Below are positions 1 to 5,820 of a stretch of 5,841 bases of DNA, one piece after another. Where the stretch lies: positions 1 to 5,841 of the forward strand of contig JAIRZX010000196.1 in the NCBI GenBank assembly GCA_031267005.1, given 5' to 3'. Position 1 is the first letter of the stretch. Each line of letters begins with the position of its first letter. The notes beneath the pieces are model-generated. The model searched no databases. It worked only from the letters and a program-made list of their open reading frames with translations, and was not told the origin of the DNA. A program made the position numbers and the translations under genes. This DNA is from Deltaproteobacteria bacterium. GTDB lineage: Bacteria > Desulfobacterota > Desulfarculia > Adiutricales > Adiutricaceae.

Positions 1-133
1 TCAGAAAGATATCATTCCTTTGCGGTGACGGCCGGACCTCTGGAGCGCCGTGCCTTTCGCCGTCCGCGCGGGCTACCCGACCGGAGCAGAGCGCCAGCAC
101 CAAAACCAGAGTTGCAAAACACGTGAACGCCAT
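1..133 (-). CDS. Partial gene for a putative exported protein (N-terminus only)
   Basis: On the minus strand an ATG at 133-131 opens a frame of 44 codons with no stop before the window edge, so only the N-terminus is seen. The product begins MAFTCFATLVLVLALCSGRV, followed by ARADGERHG. Residues 6-16 form a hydrophobic core, and ARA just before Asp24 fits a signal peptidase I site, which suggests export across the inner membrane. The Cys at residue 16 follows L-A-L, which lacks the small residue expected at -1 of a lipobox, so a lipoprotein is unlikely. Weak points are that the n-region has no Lys or Arg and that the AGGAG upstream touches the ATG instead of sitting 5-9 bases away. The frame stays open upstream to a TAA near 230, with a possible TTG start. 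A sigma70-like promoter lies about 100 bases upstream. I do not recognise the mature part, so no function is proposed. Confidence 0.5.
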   Translation of the reverse strand, partial: MAFTCFATLVLVLALCSGRVARADGERHGAPEVRPSPQRNDIFL

Positions 134-234
134 CTCCTCAGATGCCCCTTCTCGCGGGAAGACCCGCCTGCCAAACCAGGATTTGGAACCGCATCCGGCG
201 ACCGGGGATCCGGCATGCAAACCGAACAGTTAAA

Positions 235-263
235 ATTATAGCCGACTTGGAGACAGCGCGCAA
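235..263 (-). promoter_or_regulatory. Putative sigma70-type promoter for the exported-protein gene
   Basis: Read on the minus strand, TTGCGC (263-258) is followed by a 17-base spacer and a perfect TATAAT (240-235). The -10 box matches consensus fully and the spacing is ideal. The -35 box keeps only its TTG. Transcription would start near 228 and give a leader of about 95 nt before the ATG at 133. In DNA this GC-rich a perfect TATAAT in the correct orientation upstream of an open frame is suggestive, but no transcript evidence exists here. Confidence 0.45.
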
Positions 264-674
264 CGCCTCCTGACGCCCTCCGGCGCTCCCCGGTCCGGGC
301 CCCCCCCCCGGCCAGCCCCGGCTCCTTCTCCTTTTGACCGTCCCGGGAAACTGCCTCGGGTCACTCGAACCATCGCCCAGGCCTATGCTCCCGAAGAGCA
401 TCAGCCGGATGGGGCGGCCTATACGGTCATGCGGCAGGCGGCAACCCTGCCATGAATGCCTCGTCACGCCGTCACGCAGCATGTTGCGTAATAATCGTTG
501 CCAGACCACCGGAAAACCTCTCGTGACAAAACCAGGCAGCCCCCCCCGTATCCTGCCGGTTCCGGCTTGGATCCAACCTGGCCGACACCAGGCACATCCG
601 CCTCGACCCGGTCTGCTTCCAGCTCCCGCCACTCATAGTCCCCTCGGCCAAGCCAGCCCCCATCCGGTACCCTC

Positions 675-698
675 CCATCTCCATCTCCATCTCCATCT
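675..698. repeat. Four perfect tandem copies of CCATCT
   Basis: The hexamer CCATCT is repeated four times without a mismatch (675-680, 681-686, 687-692, 693-698), followed by a degenerate CTCC. On the minus strand it reads as alternating Met and Glu codons, but no credible gene contains it. It is best read as a short microsatellite in non-coding DNA. Confidence 0.85.
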
Positions 699-847
699 CT
701 CCAACCAGCTCTGTCTGCCCACGCTCTGAACCGCTTATATCTCCTCGTCTGCCCTGTACCTCCGGGCCTTAGTCCTGCCGCTCTCTACCCCTGGCTCATT
801 CATCCTGAAAAATTTATATCACCGTTGACTGGAAAAAGCCTGAAGTA

Positions 848-859
848 GTTCGGACGAAC
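848..859. repeat. Short palindrome GTTCG-GA-CGAAC
   Basis: Two perfect 5-bp arms (GTTCG at 848-852 and CGAAC at 855-859) flank a 2-base spacer, inside the AT-richer islet of about 800-945. A dimeric regulator could bind such a site, but no gene starts close by. The arm order is opposite to the Gram-positive LexA box (CGAAC-N4-GTTCG), so it should not be called an SOS box. Confidence 0.35.
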
Positions 860-940
860 ATGACGGTTAAACATGGGGAAGCATGCTAAAAGACATCTAG
901 TGCATAGCAGCAAAAGTGTGCAGGAGAATAAGTATCGTTA

Positions 941-948
941 ATTAGGCT
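941..948. repeat. Left target-site duplication of the 254-bp element
   Basis: ATTAGGCT abuts the left terminal inverted repeat and is repeated exactly at 1203-1210, immediately outside the right inverted repeat. An exact 8-bp copy at both outer borders is the expected scar of transposase insertion. Removing one copy and the element rejoins the flanks into an AT-rich sequence that reads TTAATTAGGCTTAGGC. Confidence 0.85.
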
Positions 949-1202
949 GTATCCGTTCACGGGACTGGCCAGGCACTAGACAGCCCCCCAGCCTTCGCCA
1001 TGATCGCAGTATCCGCTCGCATGGCGGGCTGCGGCGCCTGAGAACTGGCCTCACCGTCTGCCCCTCGGCTGTCCTGGTTTCAATAATTCAGAAAGCTTCC
1101 TTTCATGCCTCAGCTCTCCACCGCAGGTCTCCCAGGCCTTCCTCCCGCGAACCAGCCCGCTTCCTCTGGCGGCGTTTCCGGCCCCCCCCCGTGAACGGAT
1201 AC
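949..1202. mobile_element. Non-autonomous MITE-like element, 254 bp, 15-bp inverted repeats
   Basis: The ends are perfect 15-bp inverted repeats: GTATCCGTTCACGGG at 949-963 and its reverse complement at 1188-1202. Both are flanked by the identical octamer ATTAGGCT. The right end continues into a C9 run (1182-1190). The interior has no open frame resembling a transposase, so movement would need an enzyme supplied in trans. An inner copy of the terminal motif, GTATCCGCTCGC at 1009-1020, matches 10 of the first 12 bases in the same orientation as the left end. A 6-bp inverted repeat CGCCAT/ATGGCG (996-1001, 1021-1026) surrounds it. An 8-bp duplication and an end beginning with GT would suit the IS66 family (8-bp duplications, ends usually starting GTAA), but other families also make 8-bp duplications, so the family is tentative. 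Perfect ends and duplication suggest a recent insertion. Confidence 0.82.
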
Positions 1203-1210
1203 ATTAGGCT
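1203..1210. repeat. Right target-site duplication of the 254-bp element
   Basis: ATTAGGCT directly follows the right inverted repeat and is identical to 941-948. Both copies are still exact, so the insertion has had little time to diverge, in contrast to the decayed transposase gene 110 bases further right. Confidence 0.85.
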
Positions 1211-1219
1211 TAGGCATAT

Positions 1220-1280
1220 GCAGTTTTGGTGCAAAGCATGAGCAGTTTTGGTGCATCCAACTCAGGTGCATCCAACTCAG
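1220..1280. repeat. Nested direct repeats upstream of the IS630 remnant
   Basis: Two overlapping repeat families lie here. The 14-mer GCAGTTTTGGTGCA occurs at 1220-1233 and 1242-1255, eight bases apart. The 15-mer GTGCATCCAACTCAG is duplicated in tandem at 1251-1265 and 1266-1280, and its start overlaps the second 14-mer. All copies are perfect. The position, 40-100 bases before the transposase start, is where the left end of an IS630 element would lie, so these may be remnants of its end or later slippage duplications. No inverted partner is seen to the right of the transposase, so the IS end cannot be defined. Confidence 0.8.
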
Positions 1281-1307
1281 GGGAAAGAAGCTATGGTTTG
1301 GCCAGAA

Positions 1308-1312
1308 AGGAG
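1308..1312 (+). promoter_or_regulatory. Shine-Dalgarno site of the broken transposase gene
   Basis: AGGAG, within AAAGGAG, lies seven bases before the ATG at 1320. This is the best-formed ribosome binding site in the window. It fixes the original start of the IS630 transposase, even though that reading frame now meets a TAG at 1389-1391 after only 23 codons. Confidence 0.65.
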
Positions 1313-1319
1313 ACACAAG

Positions 1320-2436
1320 ATGTCGCACGCATCCGAGCGCCCCAACATCAACCCCCTTCTGTTGGTATTCTTGCTTGTTTGCCTGGATTAGGAGCAGGAA
1401 ATTCCCTGTGTTCCTTGTTGAACGCACCAAGATAGTGCTCCTGAGTCGGGAGGGCATGAGCGGCTCCGACATCGGGAATGGTCTCCGGTTGAGCCCGGAC
1501 ACGGTCGGGAAGTGGAGGAGGAGGAGGAGGAAGAAGAAGTGGAGGAAACGAATTATTGGGCGCGGGGCTGAGGGTCTCCTGTACAACCCCCCGCTCCGGC
1601 AAACCGGGGAGTTGCGACTATTTGGAAGGTGGCGCCCGACATCCTGAACAGGCTCTGCGGGGACCCTCCCGACGGGCACTTCCCTGCGGACCGCCAAAAC
1701 GGCGGCGTAGGGGCTTGCCGTATCCGAGGGCATCGCCGGGATGATACCGCGGAAGGACGGCATCAAGCCCGGGGCGCTCCGGAACCGGCGCGTGAGCAAG
1801 GACCCCGGGTTCTACGAGAAGGCGGCTGAGGTCATATGGCGGTAGGTGTAACTATCCTGAGAACTGCACGGCCATGGCGCTCGACGAGAAGACCGGCATC
1901 CAGGCCCTCGAGCGCGCGAACGGCTTCGGCCGCACCCGGAGCGGGAGGATCGCCAGGGCCATGAACAGCACGTGCAAGCGCCGCGGGCTCGTCAACCTGT
2001 CCGTCGGCCTGGACATCAAGAACGGTATCGCATATATCCAGAAATACGGCGGGAAGGGGAGGATCGAGTTTCTTCAGTTCATGGATCGACGGGTTGACGA
2101 GGGTCCGGGCATCAGGGACATGACCTTCGAGCTCCACATCGTCATGGACAACTGCTGCTTCCGAAAGGGACGCGGCGAGGGCTTAAGGATCACCCGAACA
2201 TCCACTTCCACTGCGCTCCCACCTCCGCAAGCTGGCTCAACCTGCGCGGGGCGTTCTTTGGCGAGCTGTCCGGAACTGTGCCGAAGGGAGGGAACTTCCA
2301 CTCTCGCGGGGAGCTGGTTCCCGGTTTGGATGCCTTCGACGGGAACGACAACGCCAAGCCCAAGGCCTTCGTTTGGCGGACGAGGGAGGTTAAGGGAATC
2401 CAGCTGTGGAACAGGCTGGCGAACTTCTGCGATTGA
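1320..2436 (+). pseudogene. IS630-family DDE transposase, broken by several frameshifts
   Basis: This was a cut-and-paste transposase of the IS630/Tc1-mariner type. Joining pieces from all three plus frames rebuilds almost the whole protein. They are: MSHASERPNI from the ATG at 1320; the helix-turn-helix region (ERTKIVLLSREGMSG to KWRRR, about 1375-1592); PRSGKPG (about 1593-1627); VAPDILNRLCGDPPDGHF (1629-1680); GIKPGALRNRRVSKDPGF to EKAAEVIWR (to 1842); LDEKTGIQALER to VMDNCCF (to about 2160); and HPNIHFHCAPTSASWLNL to FVWRTREVKG, ending at a TGA at 2434-2436. The first two catalytic Asp codons survive at 1883-1885 and 2147-2149. The third acidic residue, expected as LN-x-x-E, is Gly (GGG, 2248-2250). 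Frames shift near 1345-1385, 1587-1592, 1627, 1680, 1842 and 2163, and TAG interrupts at 1708-1710. The total of about 370 codons is near family length, so the gene decayed by point lesions rather than by large deletion. Confidence 0.9.
1513..1545 (+). repeat. AGG/AAG triplet tract inside the transposase remnant
   Basis: TGG is followed by five AGG triplets (1516-1530), three AAG triplets (1531-1539), then TGG AGG. In the helix-turn-helix frame this reads W-RRRRR-KKK-WR, whereas IS630 proteins normally have only about three Arg after this Trp before the next conserved block. About nine extra basic residues fit a slippage expansion of a purine triplet in a gene no longer under selection. Confidence 0.7.
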
Positions 2437-2439
2437 ACG

Positions 2440-5334
2440 CTAGCGGTTGCCGGCCCCCCCGGCGGTTCCCGGTCCCCGCTTCGGGACGGTCCCCGGCGCG
2501 TTGTAGCCCGCCAGGGCCTTCTTTAGGAAGGCGCCGGTAAAGGAGTCCGGGTGCCGCGCTATCTCCTCGGGGGTGCCGACGGCTACAACCGTGCCGCCGG
2601 CGTCCCCGCCCTCGGGCCCCATGTCTATGATGTGGTCCGCGCTCTTTATCACGTCCAGGTTGTGCTCTATCACTATCACGGTGTTGCCCTGGTCGGTCAG
2701 GGTCTGGAGGACGTCCAGGAGCTTCTTCACGTCGTCGAAGTGGAGCCCCGTGGTGGGCTCGTCGAGGATGTAGACGGTGCGTCCGGTGGAGCGGCGGCTG
2801 AGCTCCTTGGAGAGCTTCACGCGCTGGGCCTCCCCCCCCGAAAGGGTGGTGGCGCTCTGGCCGAGGCGGATGTAGCCCAGCCCCACCTCCGAGAGGGTGG
2901 CGAGCTTGTCCTTCAAAGCCGGGATGTTCCTGAAGAAGTCCGTGGCCTCGGTCACGGTGAGGTTCAGGACGTCCGAGATGGACTTGCCGTTGTACTTGAC
3001 CTCCAGGGTGTCGCGGCTGTAGCGGGCACCGCCGCAGACCTCACAGGTGACGTGGACGTCCGGGAGGAAGTGCATTTCTATGGTGGTGACCCCGTCGCCC
3101 TTGCATGCCTCGCAGCGGCCGCCCCGGACGTTGAAGGAGAAGCGCCCGGGGAGGTAGCCCCGTGCGCGGCTCTCCGGGAGCCGGGAGAAGAGATCGCGGA
3201 TGGGCGTGAAGAGCCCCGTGTAGGTGGCGGGGTTGGAGCGCGGGGTGCGCCCTATGGGGGACTGGTCTATGTCTATGACCTTGTCGACCAGCTCCAGGCC
3301 TTCTATGGAGTCGTACTCCCCCGCCCGGGCGCGCCCGCGGGAGAGCGTCACGTGGAGGGCCTTGTAGAGGGTCTCCAGGACTAGGGTCGACTTCCCGGAG
3401 CCGGACACCCCGGTCACGCAGGTGAAGACCCCCAGGGGGAATTCGGCGCTGATGCCTTTCAGGTTGTTGGCCCTGGCGCCCTTGACCGTGAGCCAGCCCT
3501 TGTCGCGGGGGCGGCGCCTCTTCGGGACCGGCACCTCCAGCCTGCCCGAAAGGTAGTTCCCCGTAAGCGAGCCCTTGTCGGCCATGAGCTTTTCCGGGGG
3601 CCCGGCGAACACGAGCTTGCCGCCGTTCTCGCCCGCGCCCGGGCCCAGGTCCAGGACGTAGTCCGAAGCCAGTATCGTCTCTGCGTCGTGCTCTACCACG
3701 ATTACCGTGTTCCCCAGATCCCGCATCTGGAGGAGGGCCGACAGGAGCCTCGCGTTGTCCCGCTGGTGGAGCCCTATGGAGGGCTCGTCCAGGATGTACA
3801 TCACGCCCACGAGCCTAGAGCCTATCTGGGTGGCTAGCCTTATCCGCTGGCTCTCGCCCCCGGACAGGGTCCCGGAGCTCCTTGCGAGGGAAAGGTAGCC
3901 CAGGCCCACGTCGTTCAAAAAGCCCAGGCGCGACTTTATCTCCTTCACCACCCTCGCGCCGATGGCCTCGTCCTTGGCGGAGAGCTTCAAGCCGTCGAAG
4001 AACTCCACGCACTTCCCCACCGGCAGGCGGGAGAGCTCGTCTATGTTCAACCCGGCCACCTTGACCGCCAGGGCCTCGGGGCGGAGCCTCGCGCCCTTGC
4101 ACTCCGGGCAGGGCTGGAAGCTCATGTAGCCCGCCATCTCGTCGCGGTGCTGCTCCTTGTCGGTCTCCTTCCAGCGCCTGGCCAGCGAGTTCACTATGCC
4201 CTCGAAGGGGCGGGTGTAGTAGTAGCGCCTCCCGTCCCTCTCGTAGGAGAACTTCACGTCCTCGTCGCCGGAGCCGTAGAAGATGGCGTTCCTGGCCTTC
4301 TTGGGGATGTCCTCGAAGGGCACGTCCATGCCGAACTTGTAGTGCTTGGCCAGGCCTTCGAGCTGGGAGACGTAGAAGCCGCCTATGGAGCGTATGGCCG
4401 GGACCGCCCCTTCGTAGAGCGACAGCGCCGGGTTGGGGACGATAAGCTCCGGGTCGAAGAAGACGTCCGCGCCCAGCCCGTCGCAGGAGGGGCACGCCCC
4501 CTTGGGGTTGTTGAAGCTGAAGAGCTGGGGGGAGAGTTCCGGGAAGGACACCCCGCAGTTCAGGCAGGCCGCGTGCTCGGAGAAGAACAGCTCCTCCTTG
4601 ATCTCCCCCGAGGCGTCCACGACAGCCGCGGTCATCACGCCGTTCCCCTTGCGCAGCGCCAGCTCGACGGAGTCGGTGAGCCTCCTTGTCCCCCCGGGCT
4701 TCACGGCCAGGCGGTCCACCACCGCCTCCACCCGGTGCTTCTTGCGCTTGTCGAGGGAGATGTCGTCGGCGAGATCGAGGATCTTCCCGCCGATCCTCAC
4801 CCTGGAGAAGCCGTCTTTCCGGAGCCCCTCCAGGAGCTTCTGGTGCTCGCCCTTGCGGTCTTCGACTATGGGGGCCAGGAGCAGTATCCGCGTGCCCTCC
4901 TTCAGGGCGCTTATCTGGTCCACGATGGTGACGGGGGACTGGGCCTTTATGGGCCTCCCGCATATGTGGCAGTGGGGCTCGCCTATGCGGGCGTACAGGA
5001 GCCTCAGGTAGTCGCTTATCTCCGTCACCGTGCCCACGGTGGAGCGCGGGTTGCGGCTGGTGGTCTTCTGCTCGATGGATATGGCGGGGGACAGCCCCTC
5101 GATCAAATCCACGTCGGGCTTCTCCAGCTGGGAGAGGAACTGCCTGGCGTAGGCCGACAGGGATTCCACGAACCTCCTCTGGGCCTCGGCGCAGAGGGTG
5201 TCGAAGGCGAGGGAGCTCTTCCCGGAGCCCGAGAGCCCGGTTATCACCGTGAAGGTGCCGCGGGGGATGTCCGCGTCCACGTTCTTGAGGTTGTGGACCC
5301 TGGCCCCCCTTATGGTGATGGTGTCTAGAGTCAA
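2440..5334 (-). CDS. uvrA: UvrABC system protein A (excinuclease ABC subunit A)
   Basis: UvrA is the cytoplasmic dimeric ATPase that finds bulky DNA lesions, loads UvrB and so starts nucleotide excision repair. The product has 964 residues against 940 in E. coli. NBD1 has Walker A GLSGSGKS at 33-40 (Lys39), signature LSGGESQ at 490-496, and Walker B ending in Asp516-Glu517. NBD2 has Walker A GVSGSGKST at 642-650 (Lys648), signature LSGGEAQ at 831-837, and Asp858-Glu859. Cysteines 257/260/281/284 and 741/744/764/767 form two CX2C-type zinc modules; the pairs 122/125 and 409/412 probably form a third. Residues of about 130-250 match the UvrB-binding region. The start is TTG (5334-5332), set by the usual distance to the GARVHNLKN motif; no good Shine-Dalgarno precedes it. 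The last 22 or so residues, rich in Gly and Pro, extend past the usual end after FLKKAL. No ATPase or zinc residue is missing. It stands alone and no promoter or LexA box was recognised. Confidence 0.98.
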   Translation of the reverse strand: MTLDTITIRGARVHNLKNVDADIPRGTFTVITGLSGSGKSSLAFDTLCAEAQRRFVESLSAYARQFLSQLEKPDVDLIEGLSPAISIEQKTTSRNPRSTVGTVTEISDYLRLLYARIGEPHCHICGRPIKAQSPVTIVDQISALKEGTRILLLAPIVEDRKGEHQKLLEGLRKDGFSRVRIGGKILDLADDISLDKRKKHRVEAVVDRLAVKPGGTRRLTDSVELALRKGNGVMTAAVVDASGEIKEELFFSEHAACLNCGVSFPELSPQLFSFNNPKGACPSCDGLGADVFFDPELIVPNPALSLYEGAVPAIRSIGGFYVSQLEGLAKHYKFGMDVPFEDIPKKARNAIFYGSGDEDVKFSYERDGRRYYYTRPFEGIVNSLARRWKETDKEQHRDEMAGYMSFQPCPECKGARLRPEALAVKVAGLNIDELSRLPVGKCVEFFDGLKLSAKDEAIGARVVKEIKSRLGFLNDVGLGYLSLARSSGTLSGGESQRIRLATQIGSRLVGVMYILDEPSIGLHQRDNARLLSALLQMRDLGNTVIVVEHDAETILASDYVLDLGPGAGENGGKLVFAGPPEKLMADKGSLTGNYLSGRLEVPVPKRRRPRDKGWLTVKGARANNLKGISAEFPLGVFTCVTGVSGSGKSTLVLETLYKALHVTLSRGRARAGEYDSIEGLELVDKVIDIDQSPIGRTPRSNPATYTGLFTPIRDLFSRLPESRARGYLPGRFSFNVRGGRCEACKGDGVTTIEMHFLPDVHVTCEVCGGARYSRDTLEVKYNGKSISDVLNLTVTEATDFFRNIPALKDKLATLSEVGLGYIRLGQSATTLSGGEAQRVKLSKELSRRSTGRTVYILDEPTTGLHFDDVKKLLDVLQTLTDQGNTVIVIEHNLDVIKSADHIIDMGPEGGDAGGTVVAVGTPEEIARHPDSFTGAFLKKALAGYNAPGTVPKRGPGTAGGAGNR

Positions 5335-5376
5335 TTGGAGCTTCGCGAGGGGCCGCCGACGCCCTACTCCGGCGCC

Positions 5377-5393
5377 GGGGCGGGGCGGGGGGG
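5377..5393 (+). other. G-quadruplex motif upstream of uvrA
   Basis: GGGGCGGGGCGGGGGGG satisfies the G3+N1-7 rule, with four G tracts and one-base loops. It lies 43 bases upstream of the uvrA start codon, on the strand that serves as template for uvrA, so the transcript would carry C runs. Folding is a prediction from the pattern only. Confidence 0.5.
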
Positions 5394-5439
5394 CGGACCC
5401 GGAAATGGGCCGGGAGAAGGCCCGGCCCGGGGGAAGGGT

Positions 5440-5500
5440 TAAGCTGCTTGCCGGTGGACCGGGCCGGCCGGCCGGGCCAGGGAATGGGTAAGCCGTTTGC
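5440..5500. repeat. Paired TAAGCYGYTTGC motifs around a GGCC palindrome
   Basis: TAAGCTGCTTGC (5440-5451) and TAAGCCGTTTGC (5489-5500) match at 10 of 12 positions, and similarity continues leftwards through a GGGAA-type flank with one-base gaps. Between them is a perfect 12-bp palindrome, GGCCGGCCGGCC (5462-5473). The starts are 49 bases apart. A duplicated protein-binding site upstream of uvrA is possible, but a decayed tandem duplication explains it equally well. Confidence 0.45.
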
Positions 5501-5584
5501 TCAGGGGCGGGCAGGGCCCGGAGGAGGGGGGGCTGAAGTCATTGCCGGAGGCCGGTCGGGAGTTGAAGGGCCTGCCGGGGGTCT

Positions 5585-5820
5585 GGAGGCAGCGGGCCCG
5601 GAGGCGGGGGTCCGGAGGCCGCGGGCCCGGAGGCTGCGGGACCGGAGGCCGGGGGTCCGGAGGCTGCGGGTCCGGAGGCCGCAGGGCCGGAGGCGGGGGT
5701 CCGGAGGCCGCAGGGCCGGAGGCAGCGGGCCCGGAGGCCGCAGGGCCGGAGGCGGGGGTCCGGAGGCCGCAGGGCCGGAGGCAGCGGGTCCGGAGGCCGG
5801 GGGACCGGAGGCGGGGGGCC
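5585..5820. repeat. GC-rich minisatellite, 16 units of 14 or 15 bp
   Basis: The hexamer GGAGGC recurs 16 times, starting at 5585, 5600, 5614, 5629, 5644, 5659, 5674, 5689, 5703, 5718, 5733, 5748, 5762, 5777, 5792 and 5807. Spacing is 15 bp, except that four units (2, 8, 12 and 16) are the 14-bp variant GGAGGCGGGGGTCC or a near copy. Typical 15-bp units are GGAGGCCGCAGGGCC and GGAGGCAGCGGGTCC. The last twelve units fall into three blocks of 59 bp, each ending with the 14-bp variant (5644-5702, 5703-5761, 5762-5820). Since 59 is not a multiple of three, each block shifts the reading frame, which argues against a coding repeat. There are no unique spacers, so this is not a CRISPR array. Degenerate copies (5547) lie to the left, and the array ends about 20 bases before the window edge. 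Confidence 0.9.

Larger units (their letters stand above)
264..940. other. Intergenic stretch with no convincing gene
   Basis: Open frames here (for example 334-729 plus and 138-632 minus) are low in complexity, lack ribosome binding sites and match no family I recognise; they look like chance frames in GC-rich DNA. Visible structure consists of a C10 run at 300-309, a C8 run at 540-547, a hexamer repeat at 675-698, and a shift to AT-richer sequence from about 800 to 945. I see no tRNA, rRNA or terminator. The stretch separates the promoter of the left-edge gene from the mobile-element relics. Confidence 0.6.
5335..5584. other. GC-rich region upstream of uvrA, no gene seen
   Basis: This stretch should hold the uvrA promoter and leader, read leftwards, but I find no clear -35/-10 pair and no ribosome binding site near the TTG. 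It contains a G-quadruplex-type motif (5377-5393), a GGCC palindrome (5462-5473) and two copies of a 12-bp motif. Frames that stay open here on either strand show only the low-complexity composition expected at this GC content. Confidence 0.6.

Noticed and set aside
97..106. GCACCAAAAC as an inverted partner of the 1220-1255 repeats
   Set aside because: The match is only 10 bp and lies inside the partial left-edge gene. It is on the wrong side to be the right end of the IS630 element.
138..729. Open frames on both strands of the left intergenic region
   Set aside because: They contain poly-C tracts and the CCATCT repeat, show biased Pro/Arg/Gly composition, and lack ribosome binding sites.
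848..859. LexA (SOS) box
   Set aside because: The palindrome has the arms in the opposite order to the CGAAC-N4-GTTCG box, and no repair gene is adjacent.
1110..1799. 229-codon minus-strand open frame across the MITE end and the transposase remnant
   Set aside because: It crosses the MITE border and runs antisense to recognisable IS630 sequence, with no family features of its own.
2472..2487. Hairpin GTCCC/GGGAC as a uvrA terminator
   Set aside because: The stem has only five pairs, lies inside the uvrA coding tail, and no T tract follows.
2551..3384. 277-codon plus-strand open frame opposite uvrA
   Set aside because: It lies wholly antisense to the intact, motif-complete uvrA, and its Gly/Val/Leu-rich product matches nothing. 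It results from the GC-rich codon bias of the opposite strand.
3815..4963. 382-codon minus-strand frame overlapping uvrA
   Set aside because: Same strand as uvrA but another frame, with an Arg/Gly/Pro-rich product typical of a frame shadow.
4147..5328. 393-codon plus-strand open frame opposite uvrA
   Set aside because: Antisense shadow of uvrA with low-complexity composition and no recognisable domain.
5585..5820. Possible CRISPR array
   Set aside because: Units of 14 or 15 bp are contiguous with no unique spacers, and no cas genes are present.
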